From assembly GCA_035463315.1 (NCBI GenBank), contig DATHTJ010000327.1, positions 1-11,227 on the forward strand: 11,227 nt of DNA, in the 5' to 3' direction. This document shows, in pieces, positions 5,507-11,227 of the stretch (the first letter of the stretch is position 1; every line of letters begins with the position of its first letter). The stretch comes from GCA-003244245 sp035463315 (GTDB lineage: Bacteria > Actinomycetota > Actinomycetes > Mycobacteriales > Pseudonocardiaceae). Under the pieces are notes generated by a model. That model saw nothing but the letters and a program-made list of their open reading frames with translations, was not told the origin of the DNA and searched no databases. Made by a program: the position numbers and the translations under genes.

Positions 5507-5543
5507 GTGCGTAACAGCGTTCTCACGCTGTTACGCACTCACA
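5502..5543. terminator. Bidirectional terminator: perfect 19-bp stem, 4-nt loop
   Basis: The left arm TGTGAGTGCGTAACAGCGT (5502-5520) is exactly complementary to 5525-5543, with loop TCTC (5521-5524). No T tract follows on either strand. It separates the convergent hisI and tetR genes. The hisI stop TGA (5504-5506) and the tetR stop TGA (5541-5539) lie at mirror positions, and the bases of the two stop codons pair with each other in the stem. Only 32 nt separate the two coding regions, so it should terminate both transcripts. Confidence 0.85.
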
Positions 5544-6144
5544 AGTCGCCAGTGAGGTAGCGCTGCAGGTTCGGGGCGATCGCGGCGACCACCGTGTCGT
5601 GGTCGGCGGAGGCCAGCGGTTCAAGGCGGATCACGTACCGGACCATCCCCAGTCCGACGACCTGGGTGCCGCACAGCGCCGCGCGCAGCTCGGGCCGGTC
5701 CGGAGCCACCGTGGAGACGACCCGACCGAGGATCACCCGGCTGACGAACTCGCGCATCATCCGGGCAGCTTCCTCATGACCGGCCACGCTGCGCACCAGT
5801 GCCGCCAGCGCCCCGCCACCGTCGGCATCCCAGACCGACAGGAACGTGCGCAGGATCCGCTCGGCGAGCTGCTCGGGAGGTCCGTCGAGCAGCCGGGGAA
5901 TGATCTCGTCGGGGTTGACCGGGATTTCCATGACAGCGACGAACAGCGCGTTCTTGCCGCCGAACCAGTGGTTGACCATCGCGGGGTCCACCCCCGCTCG
6001 CTGGGCGATCGCGCGAACGGTGGCCCCGTCGAAGCCGCGCTCGGTGAACTCCACCCTGGCAGCGTCGAGCAGCGCCGCGCGGGTGTCCTCCCCGGCGGGC
6101 CGGCGGCCACGGGGCCGGCCACCGCGCGCAGCCGGCGTGTTCAC
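5539..6144 (-). CDS. TetR-family transcriptional regulator
   Basis: DNA-binding repressor of 201 residues. After a basic, Pro/Arg-rich tail (GGRPRGRRPAG) comes the TetR helix-turn-helix domain at about residues 20-70: TRAALLDAARVEFTERGFDG, then the recognition region ATVRAIAQRAGVDPAMVNHWF with the typical F-GGK-ALF ending. The C-terminal half is a helical ligand-binding and dimerisation domain whose ligand cannot be read. The start is GTG 6144 with AGGAGAGG (6158-6151) six nt upstream. A promoter with TTGACG and TAGCTT precedes it. It is convergent with hisI and divergent from trpE (start codons about 90 nt apart). It could regulate itself, trpE or an unlinked gene. No tetR gene occupies this slot in the mycobacterial his-trp region as I recall it, so control of trp is not assumed. 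Confidence 0.9.
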   Translation of the reverse strand: MNTPAARGGRPRGRRPAGEDTRAALLDAARVEFTERGFDGATVRAIAQRAGVDPAMVNHWFGGKNALFVAVMEIPVNPDEIIPRLLDGPPEQLAERILRTFLSVWDADGGGALAALVRSVAGHEEAARMMREFVSRVILGRVVSTVAPDRPELRAALCGTQVVGLGMVRYVIRLEPLASADHDTVVAAIAPNLQRYLTGDL

Positions 6145-6169
6145 GCGGTACCTCTCCTGTACTCCCTTT

Positions 6170-6183
6170 TCAATGATCGATGA
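6170..6183. promoter_or_regulatory. Imperfect palindrome at the tetR transcription start, candidate operator
   Basis: TCAATGATCGATGA pairs at 10 of 14 positions about its centre (outer TCA/TGA and central GATC) and covers the predicted tetR start site, just downstream of the -10. Location is typical of an autorepressor site. The symmetry is modest. Confidence 0.25.
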
Positions 6184-6184
6184 G

Positions 6185-6214
6185 AAGCTATGCCCGAAAC
6201 GTCCCCGGCGTCAA
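6185..6214 (-). promoter_or_regulatory. Promoter of the tetR gene
   Basis: On the minus strand TTGACG (6214-6209, one base off consensus TTGACA) is followed by an 18-nt spacer and TAGCTT (6190-6185, TANNNT). Transcription would start near 6178, leaving a leader of about 34 nt that carries AGGAGAGG. This is the best-formed -35/-10 pair in the window. It overlaps the region upstream of trpE, so a protein bound here could affect both directions. Confidence 0.6.
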
Positions 6215-6222
6215 CGGCCGGG

Positions 6223-6235
6223 CACAATGGCTCCA
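6223..6235 (+). promoter_or_regulatory. Candidate leaderless promoter of trpE
   Basis: CACAAT (6223-6228) keeps the A2 and T6 of a -10 hexamer and lies exactly 6 nt before ATG 6235, the same spacing as at priA and hisF. The gap (GGCTCC) holds no ribosome site. A 6-bp hairpin CCCGGC/GCCGGG (6204-6209 and 6217-6222, 7-nt loop) lies immediately upstream and could be an operator. No Trp-codon-rich leader peptide or attenuator is seen. Confidence 0.4.
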
Positions 6236-7797
6236 TGGCCAGCGTCGGCGACACCGGAGTCGGGCACCTGCAGCTGGACCGGGAGCGGTTTCGCGCCCTG
6301 GCCACCGATCGCCGGGTGATCCCGGTGACCCGGACGCTGCTCGCCGACGGCGAGACCCCGCTGGGGGTTTACCGCAAGCTGGCTGGCGGCCGGGCCGGCA
6401 CGTTCCTTCTCGAGTCGGCGGAGAACGGCTCGTCCTGGTCGCGCTGGTCTTTCGTCGGGGTGCACAGCGCCGCCACGCTCACCGAGTCCGGTGGCCGCGC
6501 GGTCTGGCGCGGGACGCCGCCGGTGGGGTTGCCCGGCGTCGATGGGCGCTGGGAGGGCACTCCGCTGGAGGCGTTGCGCCAGACCGTGGCGGCCCTGCAC
6601 ACCGAGCCGCTGCCGGATCTGCCCCCGCTCACCGGCGGGATGGTCGGCTACCTCGGCTACGACGCGGTGCGGCGTCTGGAGCGGCTGCCGGAGCTTGCGG
6701 TCGACGACCTGCGGGTACCCGAACTGGTGATGCTGCTGGCCACCGACCTCGCCGTGCTGGACCATCACGAGGGCACCGTCACGTTGATCGCCAACGCGAT
6801 CAACTGGGACAACTCTCCCCGGCTGGTGGACGAGGCCTATGACGACGCGGTAGCCCGGTTGGACGCGATGGTCGCCAGGCTGTGCACGCCGGCCCCGGCC
6901 AGCGCAGCGGTGTTCACCCGACCGACTCCAGAGTTCCTGCGCCGTCGCAGCCCCGAGCAGCACTACGCCGCGGTCGAGGCGGCCAAGGAGGCGATCCGCG
7001 CCGGCGAGGCCTTTCAGGTCGTGGTCTCCCAACGCTTCGAGATCACCACCGACGCTGACCCGCTGGACATCTACCGGGTGCTGCGCACCACCAATCCCAG
7101 CCCGTACATGTACCTGCTCACGCTGGAGGAGTTCAGCATCGTCGGCTGCAGCCCGGAGTCCCTGGTGACCGTGCGGGACGGGAAGGTCACCACGCACCCG
7201 ATCGCCGGCACGCGCCCTCGAGGCGCCGATCCGGACGAGGACTGCTGGCTGGAGAAGGACCTGATGGTCGATGAGAAGGAGCGCGCCGAGCACCTCATGT
7301 TGGTTGACCTCGGTCGCAATGACGTCGGCCGGGTATGCCGGCCCGGCTCGGTGCACGTCACTGATTTCTTCCGGGTCGAGCGCTACAGCCACGTCATGCA
7401 CCTGGTCTCGACGGTGACGGGTGAGCTGGCCGCGGGGTACACCGCCTTCGACGCGGTGACTGCCTGCTTCCCCGCCGGGACGCTGTCCGGGGCGCCCAAG
7501 CCTCGGGCAATGGAGCTCATCGAGGAACTCGAGCCCACCCGGCGGGGAGTGTACGGGGGAGTGGTCGGCTACCTGGACTTCGCCGGGGACGCCGATACCG
7601 CGATCGCCATCCGAACCGCGATGGTCCGCAACGGGGTGGCCTACGTGCAGGCCGGTGGGGGCATCGTCGCCGACTCCGACCCGGTGGCTGAGGACGCCGA
7701 GTGCCTGAACAAGGCGGGTGCGGTGCTGGCCGCCATTGCCGCAGCGGGCACCTTGCGGCTGGCTGTCGGCGAGCCCGCTGGGTCGCTACGTGCCTGA
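6235..7797 (+). CDS. trpE: Anthranilate synthase component I TrpE
   Basis: Cytosolic enzyme that converts chorismate to anthranilate with ammonia from the TrpG glutaminase (not in this window). It has 520 residues from ATG 6235. The N-terminal domain carries FLLESAENG with the LLES motif (58-61) of the tryptophan feedback site. The C-terminal chorismate-binding domain shows AFQVVVSQRF, NPSPYMYLL, HPIAGTRPRG (about 321-330), LVDLGRNDVGR (about 356-366) and FPAGTLSGAPKPRAM (about 410-424). Conservation begins around HLQLDRERFRALA, so the upstream in-frame ATG 6190 adds only a low-complexity 15-residue tail and overlaps the tetR -10; I prefer 6235. The intact LLES motif suggests feedback inhibition by tryptophan. 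The stop overlaps the next gene by 8 nt. Confidence 0.95.
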   Translation: MASVGDTGVGHLQLDRERFRALATDRRVIPVTRTLLADGETPLGVYRKLAGGRAGTFLLESAENGSSWSRWSFVGVHSAATLTESGGRAVWRGTPPVGLPGVDGRWEGTPLEALRQTVAALHTEPLPDLPPLTGGMVGYLGYDAVRRLERLPELAVDDLRVPELVMLLATDLAVLDHHEGTVTLIANAINWDNSPRLVDEAYDDAVARLDAMVARLCTPAPASAAVFTRPTPEFLRRRSPEQHYAAVEAAKEAIRAGEAFQVVVSQRFEITTDADPLDIYRVLRTTNPSPYMYLLTLEEFSIVGCSPESLVTVRDGKVTTHPIAGTRPRGADPDEDCWLEKDLMVDEKERAEHLMLVDLGRNDVGRVCRPGSVHVTDFFRVERYSHVMHLVSTVTGELAAGYTAFDAVTACFPAGTLSGAPKPRAMELIEELEPTRRGVYGGVVGYLDFAGDADTAIAIRTAMVRNGVAYVQAGGGIVADSDPVAEDAECLNKAGAVLAAIAAAGTLRLAVGEPAGSLRA

Positions 7798-8392
7798 AGT
7801 CCTGGTATCGCGCGGGGCGCTTGCGGTCACCATCGTGCTGCTGACCGCCGCATCGGCGGCGCTCGGCAGCGCGGCGATGCTCGGTTGGGCTCGGATCGGC
7901 TTCCAGGTTCCGCTGCGCGGGGTCGTCGAGGTGCACGTGGATGGCTCCGAGGTGTTGCCCGTGCTGGCCCCGCTGGCCGTGCTCGCGCTCGCTGCAGTGG
8001 CCGCGGTGCTGGCCACTGGGGGGTGGGCGCGCTGGCTGCTCGGCGCTTTGCTGCTGGGTGCGGCGGCGTTGCCGGCCGTTGGGACGTTGCGGGTGACCGA
8101 CGGGAGCTGGCTCACCGAAGCCGCAGTGTCAGCGGCCGGGCTGCCCGCCCGGTCCGTCCCGGTCGGGATGGCCACGGTGCTGCCGGTGGGGCCCGGATTC
8201 GCCGCGGGTGGCGCGGCGCTACTTGCCGCTGCTGGCGTCGCGCTGGTGGTGCGGGGCCACCGGATGCCGCGGCTGGGCCGCCGCTACCAGGCGCCCACGG
8301 TGACGGTACGACCATCAGATTCCCCTGACGAACGGCTGTGGGAGCGGATGGACGCCGGCGAGGACCCTACGGCGTCGGGACACCCCCGGTGA
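7790..8392 (+). CDS. Trp biosynthesis-associated membrane protein (Trp_oprn_chp / TIGR02234 type)
   Basis: Integral membrane protein of 200 residues found in actinobacteria between trpE and trpC, with no established reaction. Four hydrophobic segments lie at about residues 10-33, 55-76, 82-98 and 135-155. An extended loop sits between the first two (FQVPLRGVVEVHV) and another before the last (RVTDGSWLTEAAVSAAGLPA). The cytosolic tail ends with LWERMDAGEDPT, the recurrent C-terminal motif of this family. The start is GTG 7790, which overlaps the trpE stop (8 nt) and puts the first helix ten residues in. The longer frame from 7718 would lie deep inside trpE. Tight coupling to trpE implies co-expression. 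Family assignment is from context plus topology and tail motif. Confidence 0.85.
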   Translation: MPEVLVSRGALAVTIVLLTAASAALGSAAMLGWARIGFQVPLRGVVEVHVDGSEVLPVLAPLAVLALAAVAAVLATGGWARWLLGALLLGAAALPAVGTLRVTDGSWLTEAAVSAAGLPARSVPVGMATVLPVGPGFAAGGAALLAAAGVALVVRGHRMPRLGRRYQAPTVTVRPSDSPDERLWERMDAGEDPTASGHPR

Positions 8393-8415
8393 CAAGGCAG
8401 TGGACCGGCCGGAGC

Positions 8416-8421
8416 TAGCAT
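8416..8421 (+). promoter_or_regulatory. Candidate internal -10 element for trpC
   Basis: TAGCAT (8416-8421) fits TANNNT and lies in the 68-nt gap before trpC. Transcription would begin near 8429, giving a leader of about 32 nt that contains the ribosome site GGAAGGGG. No -35 is evident at the right distance. It would allow trpCBA expression independent of trpE. Confidence 0.35.
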
Positions 8422-8460
8422 CGAGACCCGTGCTCGGTACGGGGGCGGAAGGGGACAGGC

Positions 8461-9270
8461 TTGAGCGTCTTGGAGGCGATCCTCGAAGGTGTCAGAGCGG
8501 ACCTCGCTGACCGCGAAGCCGCTGTGGGGTTCACAGAGATCAAGCGGCGTGCCGCCCGAGTGATGGCCCCTCGGGATGCTCTGGCGGCGTTGCGGGGTCC
8601 GGGGATCGGCGTCATCGCTGAGGTGAAGCGCTGCAGCCCGTCCCGGGGAGCCCTGGCCGATATCCCCGACCCGGCCGCGCTCGCCGCTGACTACGCCGAG
8701 GCCGGCGCCCGCATGATCAGCGTGCTGACCGAGAGCCGGAGGTTCGGTGGCTCGCTGGCTGACCTGGACGCGGTGCGTGCCGCGGTGGATCTCCCGGTGC
8801 TACGCAAGGATTTCATCGTCAGTCCCTACCAGGTGCACGAGGCGCGCGCACACGGCGCGGACGTGGTGCTGCTGATCGTCGCCGCACTGGAGCAGAACGC
8901 GCTGGTGGCGCTGGTCGACCGGGTCGAGTCGCTGGGTATGGCCGCGCTGGTCGAGGTGCACACCGCCGAAGAAGCCGACCGCGCACTGGAGGCCGGCGCG
9001 ACCCTGATCGGGGTGAACGCTCGCGACCTGCACACCTTGGACGTCAACCCCCAGGTGTTCAGCAAGATCGCGCCGGGGCTGCCGGGCGACGTGTTGCGGG
9101 TCGCCGAGTCCGGGGTGCGCGGACCGGCGGATCTGCTGGCCTACGCCGGTGCGGGCGCCGACGCGGTACTCGTCGGGGAAGGGCTGGTGACCAGCGGTGA
9201 CCCGAAGGCCGCAGTCATCCAGCTGGTCACTGCGGGGTCGCACCCGGCCTGCCCGAAGCCGGTGCGTTGA
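8461..9270 (+). CDS. trpC: Indole-3-glycerol phosphate synthase TrpC
   Basis: Cytosolic (beta/alpha)8-barrel enzyme that closes the indole ring from CdRP, the product of PriA acting as TrpF. It has 269 residues. Catalytic positions are all present: Glu54 and Lys56 in IAEVKRCSPS, Lys116 in LRKDFI, Glu165 in LVEVH, Asn186 in IGVNARDL, and Glu216-Ser217 in AESGV. Phosphate binding is completed by VGEGL near 238-242. The TTG 8461 start is supported by GGAAGGGG (8447-8454) six nt upstream and by the family-typical opening SVLEAILEGVRADLA. It is followed 3 nt later by trpB, so coupling is likely. The C-terminal tail (GSHPACPKPVR) is short and unremarkable. Confidence 0.96.
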   Translation: MSVLEAILEGVRADLADREAAVGFTEIKRRAARVMAPRDALAALRGPGIGVIAEVKRCSPSRGALADIPDPAALAADYAEAGARMISVLTESRRFGGSLADLDAVRAAVDLPVLRKDFIVSPYQVHEARAHGADVVLLIVAALEQNALVALVDRVESLGMAALVEVHTAEEADRALEAGATLIGVNARDLHTLDVNPQVFSKIAPGLPGDVLRVAESGVRGPADLLAYAGAGADAVLVGEGLVTSGDPKAAVIQLVTAGSHPACPKPVR

Positions 9271-9273
9271 GCC

Positions 9274-10491
9274 GTGGTCAGCGTCCAGTCCGGTACCGCC
9301 CAGCCTGACGCCCGCGGGCACTTCGGGCACTATGGCGGGCGGTTCGTGCCTGAGGCGCTCATCGCGGCCCTCGATGAGCTCACTGTCGCCTATACCGAGG
9401 CCCGGTCGGACCCGGAGTTCACCGCCCGGCTGAACGGCCTGCTCGCCGACTACACCGGCCGGCCCTCGCCGATCACCGAGACGCCCCGGCTGTCCGAGCA
9501 CGCCAGCGGGGCGCGAATCCTGCTCAAGCGCGAGGACCTCAACCACACCGGTTCCCACAAGATTAATAATGTGCTGGGCCAGGCGTTGCTCACCGAGCGG
9601 ATGGGCAAGCCGCGGGTGATCGCGGAGACCGGGGCCGGTCAGCACGGAGTCGCCACCGCCACCGCGTGCGCGCTGCTCGGGCTGCAATGCGTGATCTACA
9701 TGGGCGAGGTGGACACCCAGCGCCAAGCGCTCAACGTCGCCCGGATGCGGCTGCTCGGCGCCGAGGTGGTGCCGGTGAAGACCGGCTCGCGCACCCTGAA
9801 GGACGCCATCAACGAGGCGCTGCGGGACTGGGTGACCAACGTGGACACCACGCACTATCTGCTCGGCACTGTTGCCGGGCCGCATCCCTTCCCGGTGATG
9901 GTGCGCGACTTCCACCGGGTCATCGGGCTGGAGGCCCGCGCGCAGATGCTGGCCCGGTATGACCGGCTGCCCGATGCGGTGGCGGCCTGCGTCGGTGGCG
10001 GCTCCAACGCGATCGGCATCTTCCACCCGTTCCTCGATGATCCGGGAGTGCGACTGGTCGGCTTCGAGGCCGCCGGCGACGGGGTGGGCTCCGGCCGGCA
10101 TGCCGCGACGCTGTCCGCAGGCGAGCCCGGGATGCTGCACGGCGCGCTGTCCTACCTGCTGCAGGACTCCGAGGGGCAGACCATCGAGACGCACTCGATC
10201 TCGGCCGGGCTGGACTACCCCGGCGTAGGGCCCGAGCATTCCTGGCTCAAGGACACCGGGCGCGCCGAGTACCGGCCGATCACTGATGCCCAGGCGATGG
10301 ATGCCTTCCAGCTGCTGTCCCGCACCGAGGGGATCATCCCGGCGATCGAGTCGGCGCACGCGGTGGCCGGGGCTTTGCAACTCGGCGCGGAGCTTGGCGA
10401 GGGGGCCTTGTTGCTGGTCAACCTGTCCGGCCGGGGTGACAAAGACGTGGACACCGCGGTGAAGTGGTTCAACCTGCTGGAGGGTGAGTAG
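9274..10491 (+). CDS. trpB: Tryptophan synthase beta subunit TrpB
   Basis: Cytosolic PLP enzyme that condenses indole, channelled from TrpA, with serine to give tryptophan. It has 405 residues, normal length for the TrpB1 class that pairs with TrpA. The PLP lysine is Lys96 in NHTGSHKINN. The catalytic glutamate is Glu118 in AETGAGQHGVA. The phosphate-binding loop is GGGSNAIG, and LVNLSGRGDKD closes the C-terminal part. The FGHYGGRFVPEAL opening (17-29) is standard, which supports the GTG 9274 start; its ribosome site is weak, fitting coupling to trpC 3 nt upstream. The stop shares one base with the trpA start (TAGTG). Confidence 0.97.
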   Translation: MVSVQSGTAQPDARGHFGHYGGRFVPEALIAALDELTVAYTEARSDPEFTARLNGLLADYTGRPSPITETPRLSEHASGARILLKREDLNHTGSHKINNVLGQALLTERMGKPRVIAETGAGQHGVATATACALLGLQCVIYMGEVDTQRQALNVARMRLLGAEVVPVKTGSRTLKDAINEALRDWVTNVDTTHYLLGTVAGPHPFPVMVRDFHRVIGLEARAQMLARYDRLPDAVAACVGGGSNAIGIFHPFLDDPGVRLVGFEAAGDGVGSGRHAATLSAGEPGMLHGALSYLLQDSEGQTIETHSISAGLDYPGVGPEHSWLKDTGRAEYRPITDAQAMDAFQLLSRTEGIIPAIESAHAVAGALQLGAELGEGALLLVNLSGRGDKDVDTAVKWFNLLEGE

Positions 10492-11227
10492 TGACCGCTC
10501 GGCTAGCGCCGCTGTTCGAGGCTTGCCGTGCCGAGCACCGGGCCGCGCTGATCGGCTACCTGCCCGCCGGCTATCCCACGGTTGACGGCTCGCGGGCACT
10601 GTTTGCCGCCATGCTCGACAGCGGGTGTGACCTGGTCGAGGTCGGGATGCCCTACTCCGACCCGGTGATGGACGGGCCGACCATCCAGGCCGCCGCCGAC
10701 ACCGCCTTACGGGGCGGGGTGCGGCTGACCGACATGTTCTCCGTGGTGGAGTCGATCGCGTCGGCTGGGGGGCGCGCGGTGGTGATGACCTACTGGAACC
10801 CGGTGCACCGCTACGGCGTGGACGCCTTCGCTCGCGACCTCGCCGCCGCCGGGGGACTCGGCGTCATTACCCCCGACCTGATTCCCGACGAGGCCGACGA
10901 CTGGCTGGCCGCCGCGCAGGCGCACGACCTGGACCGGATCTTCCTGGTAGCCCCCTCGTCAACCGACCAGCGGCTCGCCGCCACCGCGGCGGCGACCCGC
11001 GGCTTCCTCTACGCGAGTTCCGTTATGGGAGTGACCGGTGCCCGTGACGTGGTGAGCAGCGCCGCGCCGACACTGGTCCACCGGGTGCGCGAGTGCGCGC
11101 CCGGGCTGCCGGTGGGCGTCGGGCTCGGAGTGCGCAACGGCGCCCAGGCCGCCGAGGTGGCCGCCTTCGCGGATGGAGTGATTGTCGGTTCAGCCTTCGT
11201 CACCGCTGCCGCGGCAGACGGCGAACC
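10491..11227 (+). CDS. trpA: Tryptophan synthase alpha subunit TrpA, 3' end outside window
   Basis: Cytosolic (beta/alpha)8-barrel subunit that cleaves indole-3-glycerol phosphate to indole and glyceraldehyde-3-phosphate, passing indole to TrpB. It is open to the window edge with 245 codons visible, so only about 20-30 residues should be missing. The GTG 10491 start overlaps the last base of the trpB stop. The protein opens with RLAPLFEACRAEHRAALIGY, then LPAGYPT. Catalytic Glu50 (VEVGMPYSDP) and Asp61 (VMDGPT) match the two conserved acids of the family. Later motifs are VMTYWNPVHRYG, ITPDLIPDEA, YASSVMGVTGAR, GVGLGVRN and DGVIVGSAFV. Nothing suggests a disruption. Confidence 0.96.
   Translation, partial: MTARLAPLFEACRAEHRAALIGYLPAGYPTVDGSRALFAAMLDSGCDLVEVGMPYSDPVMDGPTIQAAADTALRGGVRLTDMFSVVESIASAGGRAVVMTYWNPVHRYGVDAFARDLAAAGGLGVITPDLIPDEADDWLAAAQAHDLDRIFLVAPSSTDQRLAATAAATRGFLYASSVMGVTGARDVVSSAAPTLVHRVRECAPGLPVGVGLGVRNGAQAAEVAAFADGVIVGSAFVTAAAADGE

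Noticed and set aside
6145..6234. Tryptophan attenuator with a leader peptide
   Set aside because: No short frame with consecutive Trp codons, no terminator/antiterminator pair and no T-box-like element is present.
6211..7401. Minus-strand open frame (396 codons) opposite trpE
   Set aside because: It is a shadow of trpE with Arg/His/Gly/Gln-rich low-complexity composition and no ribosome site or motif.
7718..7789. Upstream start at ATG 7718 for the Trp-associated membrane protein
   Set aside because: It would overlap trpE by 80 nt with an unconserved Pro/Trp/Cys-rich leader. GTG 7790 fits the family and the gene junction.
8800..10599. Long open frame (599 codons) on the minus strand opposite trpC-trpB-trpA
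   Set aside because: It is antisense to three strongly supported genes. High third-position GC on the plus strand suppresses stops in this antisense frame, and the translation has no recognisable domain.

Overview
The window is chromosomal, high-GC DNA with strong G/C bias at third codon positions, GTG and TTG starts, and gene-end overlaps. The gene set (a PriA-type HisA with no trpF, a Trp-associated membrane protein between trpE and trpC, a TrkA-type potassium channel, a CoA-disulfide-reductase-like flavoprotein) points to an actinobacterium. The order hisH-priA-hisF-hisI ... trpE-membrane protein-trpC-trpB-trpA resembles the mycobacterial his/trp region. A member of the Pseudonocardiales or a relative is likely, but this is an inference.

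Layout. (1) 1-2378: the 3' part of a two-helix potassium channel with an RCK domain, then a 14-codon micro-ORF that looks like the amputated start of exonuclease III (xth), then an FAD/NAD(P) disulfide oxidoreductase whose ATG overlaps the micro-ORF stop. (2) 2379-2723: an accessory interval with one convincing unrecognised gene on the minus strand. It encodes 48 residues made almost entirely of an acidic nonapeptide repeat (consensus SADEEPVVP). A perfect 13-bp palindrome lies between it and hisH. (3) 2724-5506: the late histidine genes hisH, a 66-residue two-helix membrane protein, priA, hisF and hisI. The priA and hisF starts each have a -10-like hexamer exactly 6 nt upstream, which suggests internal leaderless promoters. 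(4) 5502-5543: a perfect 19-bp hairpin that contains, at mirror positions, the stop codons of hisI and of the convergent tetR. (5) 5539-6144 minus: a TetR-type repressor with a good promoter, transcribed away from trpE. (6) 6235-11227: trpE, the Trp-associated membrane protein, trpC, trpB and trpA (3' end outside the window), closely packed.

How they work together. HisF and HisH form imidazole glycerol phosphate synthase. HisI and PriA supply its substrate, starting from phosphoribosyl-AMP. PriA also carries out the TrpF step between anthranilate phosphoribosylation and TrpC, which explains the missing trpF and links the two pathways. TrpE (with a TrpG encoded elsewhere) makes anthranilate, and TrpC, TrpA and TrpB finish tryptophan. 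trpD, trpG and the early his genes, including hisB, are not in the window.

Most of the window is conserved biosynthesis. The best leads are the acidic-repeat microprotein, the xth-like remnant that may act as a translational coupler, the double-stop hairpin, and the paired leaderless promoters.
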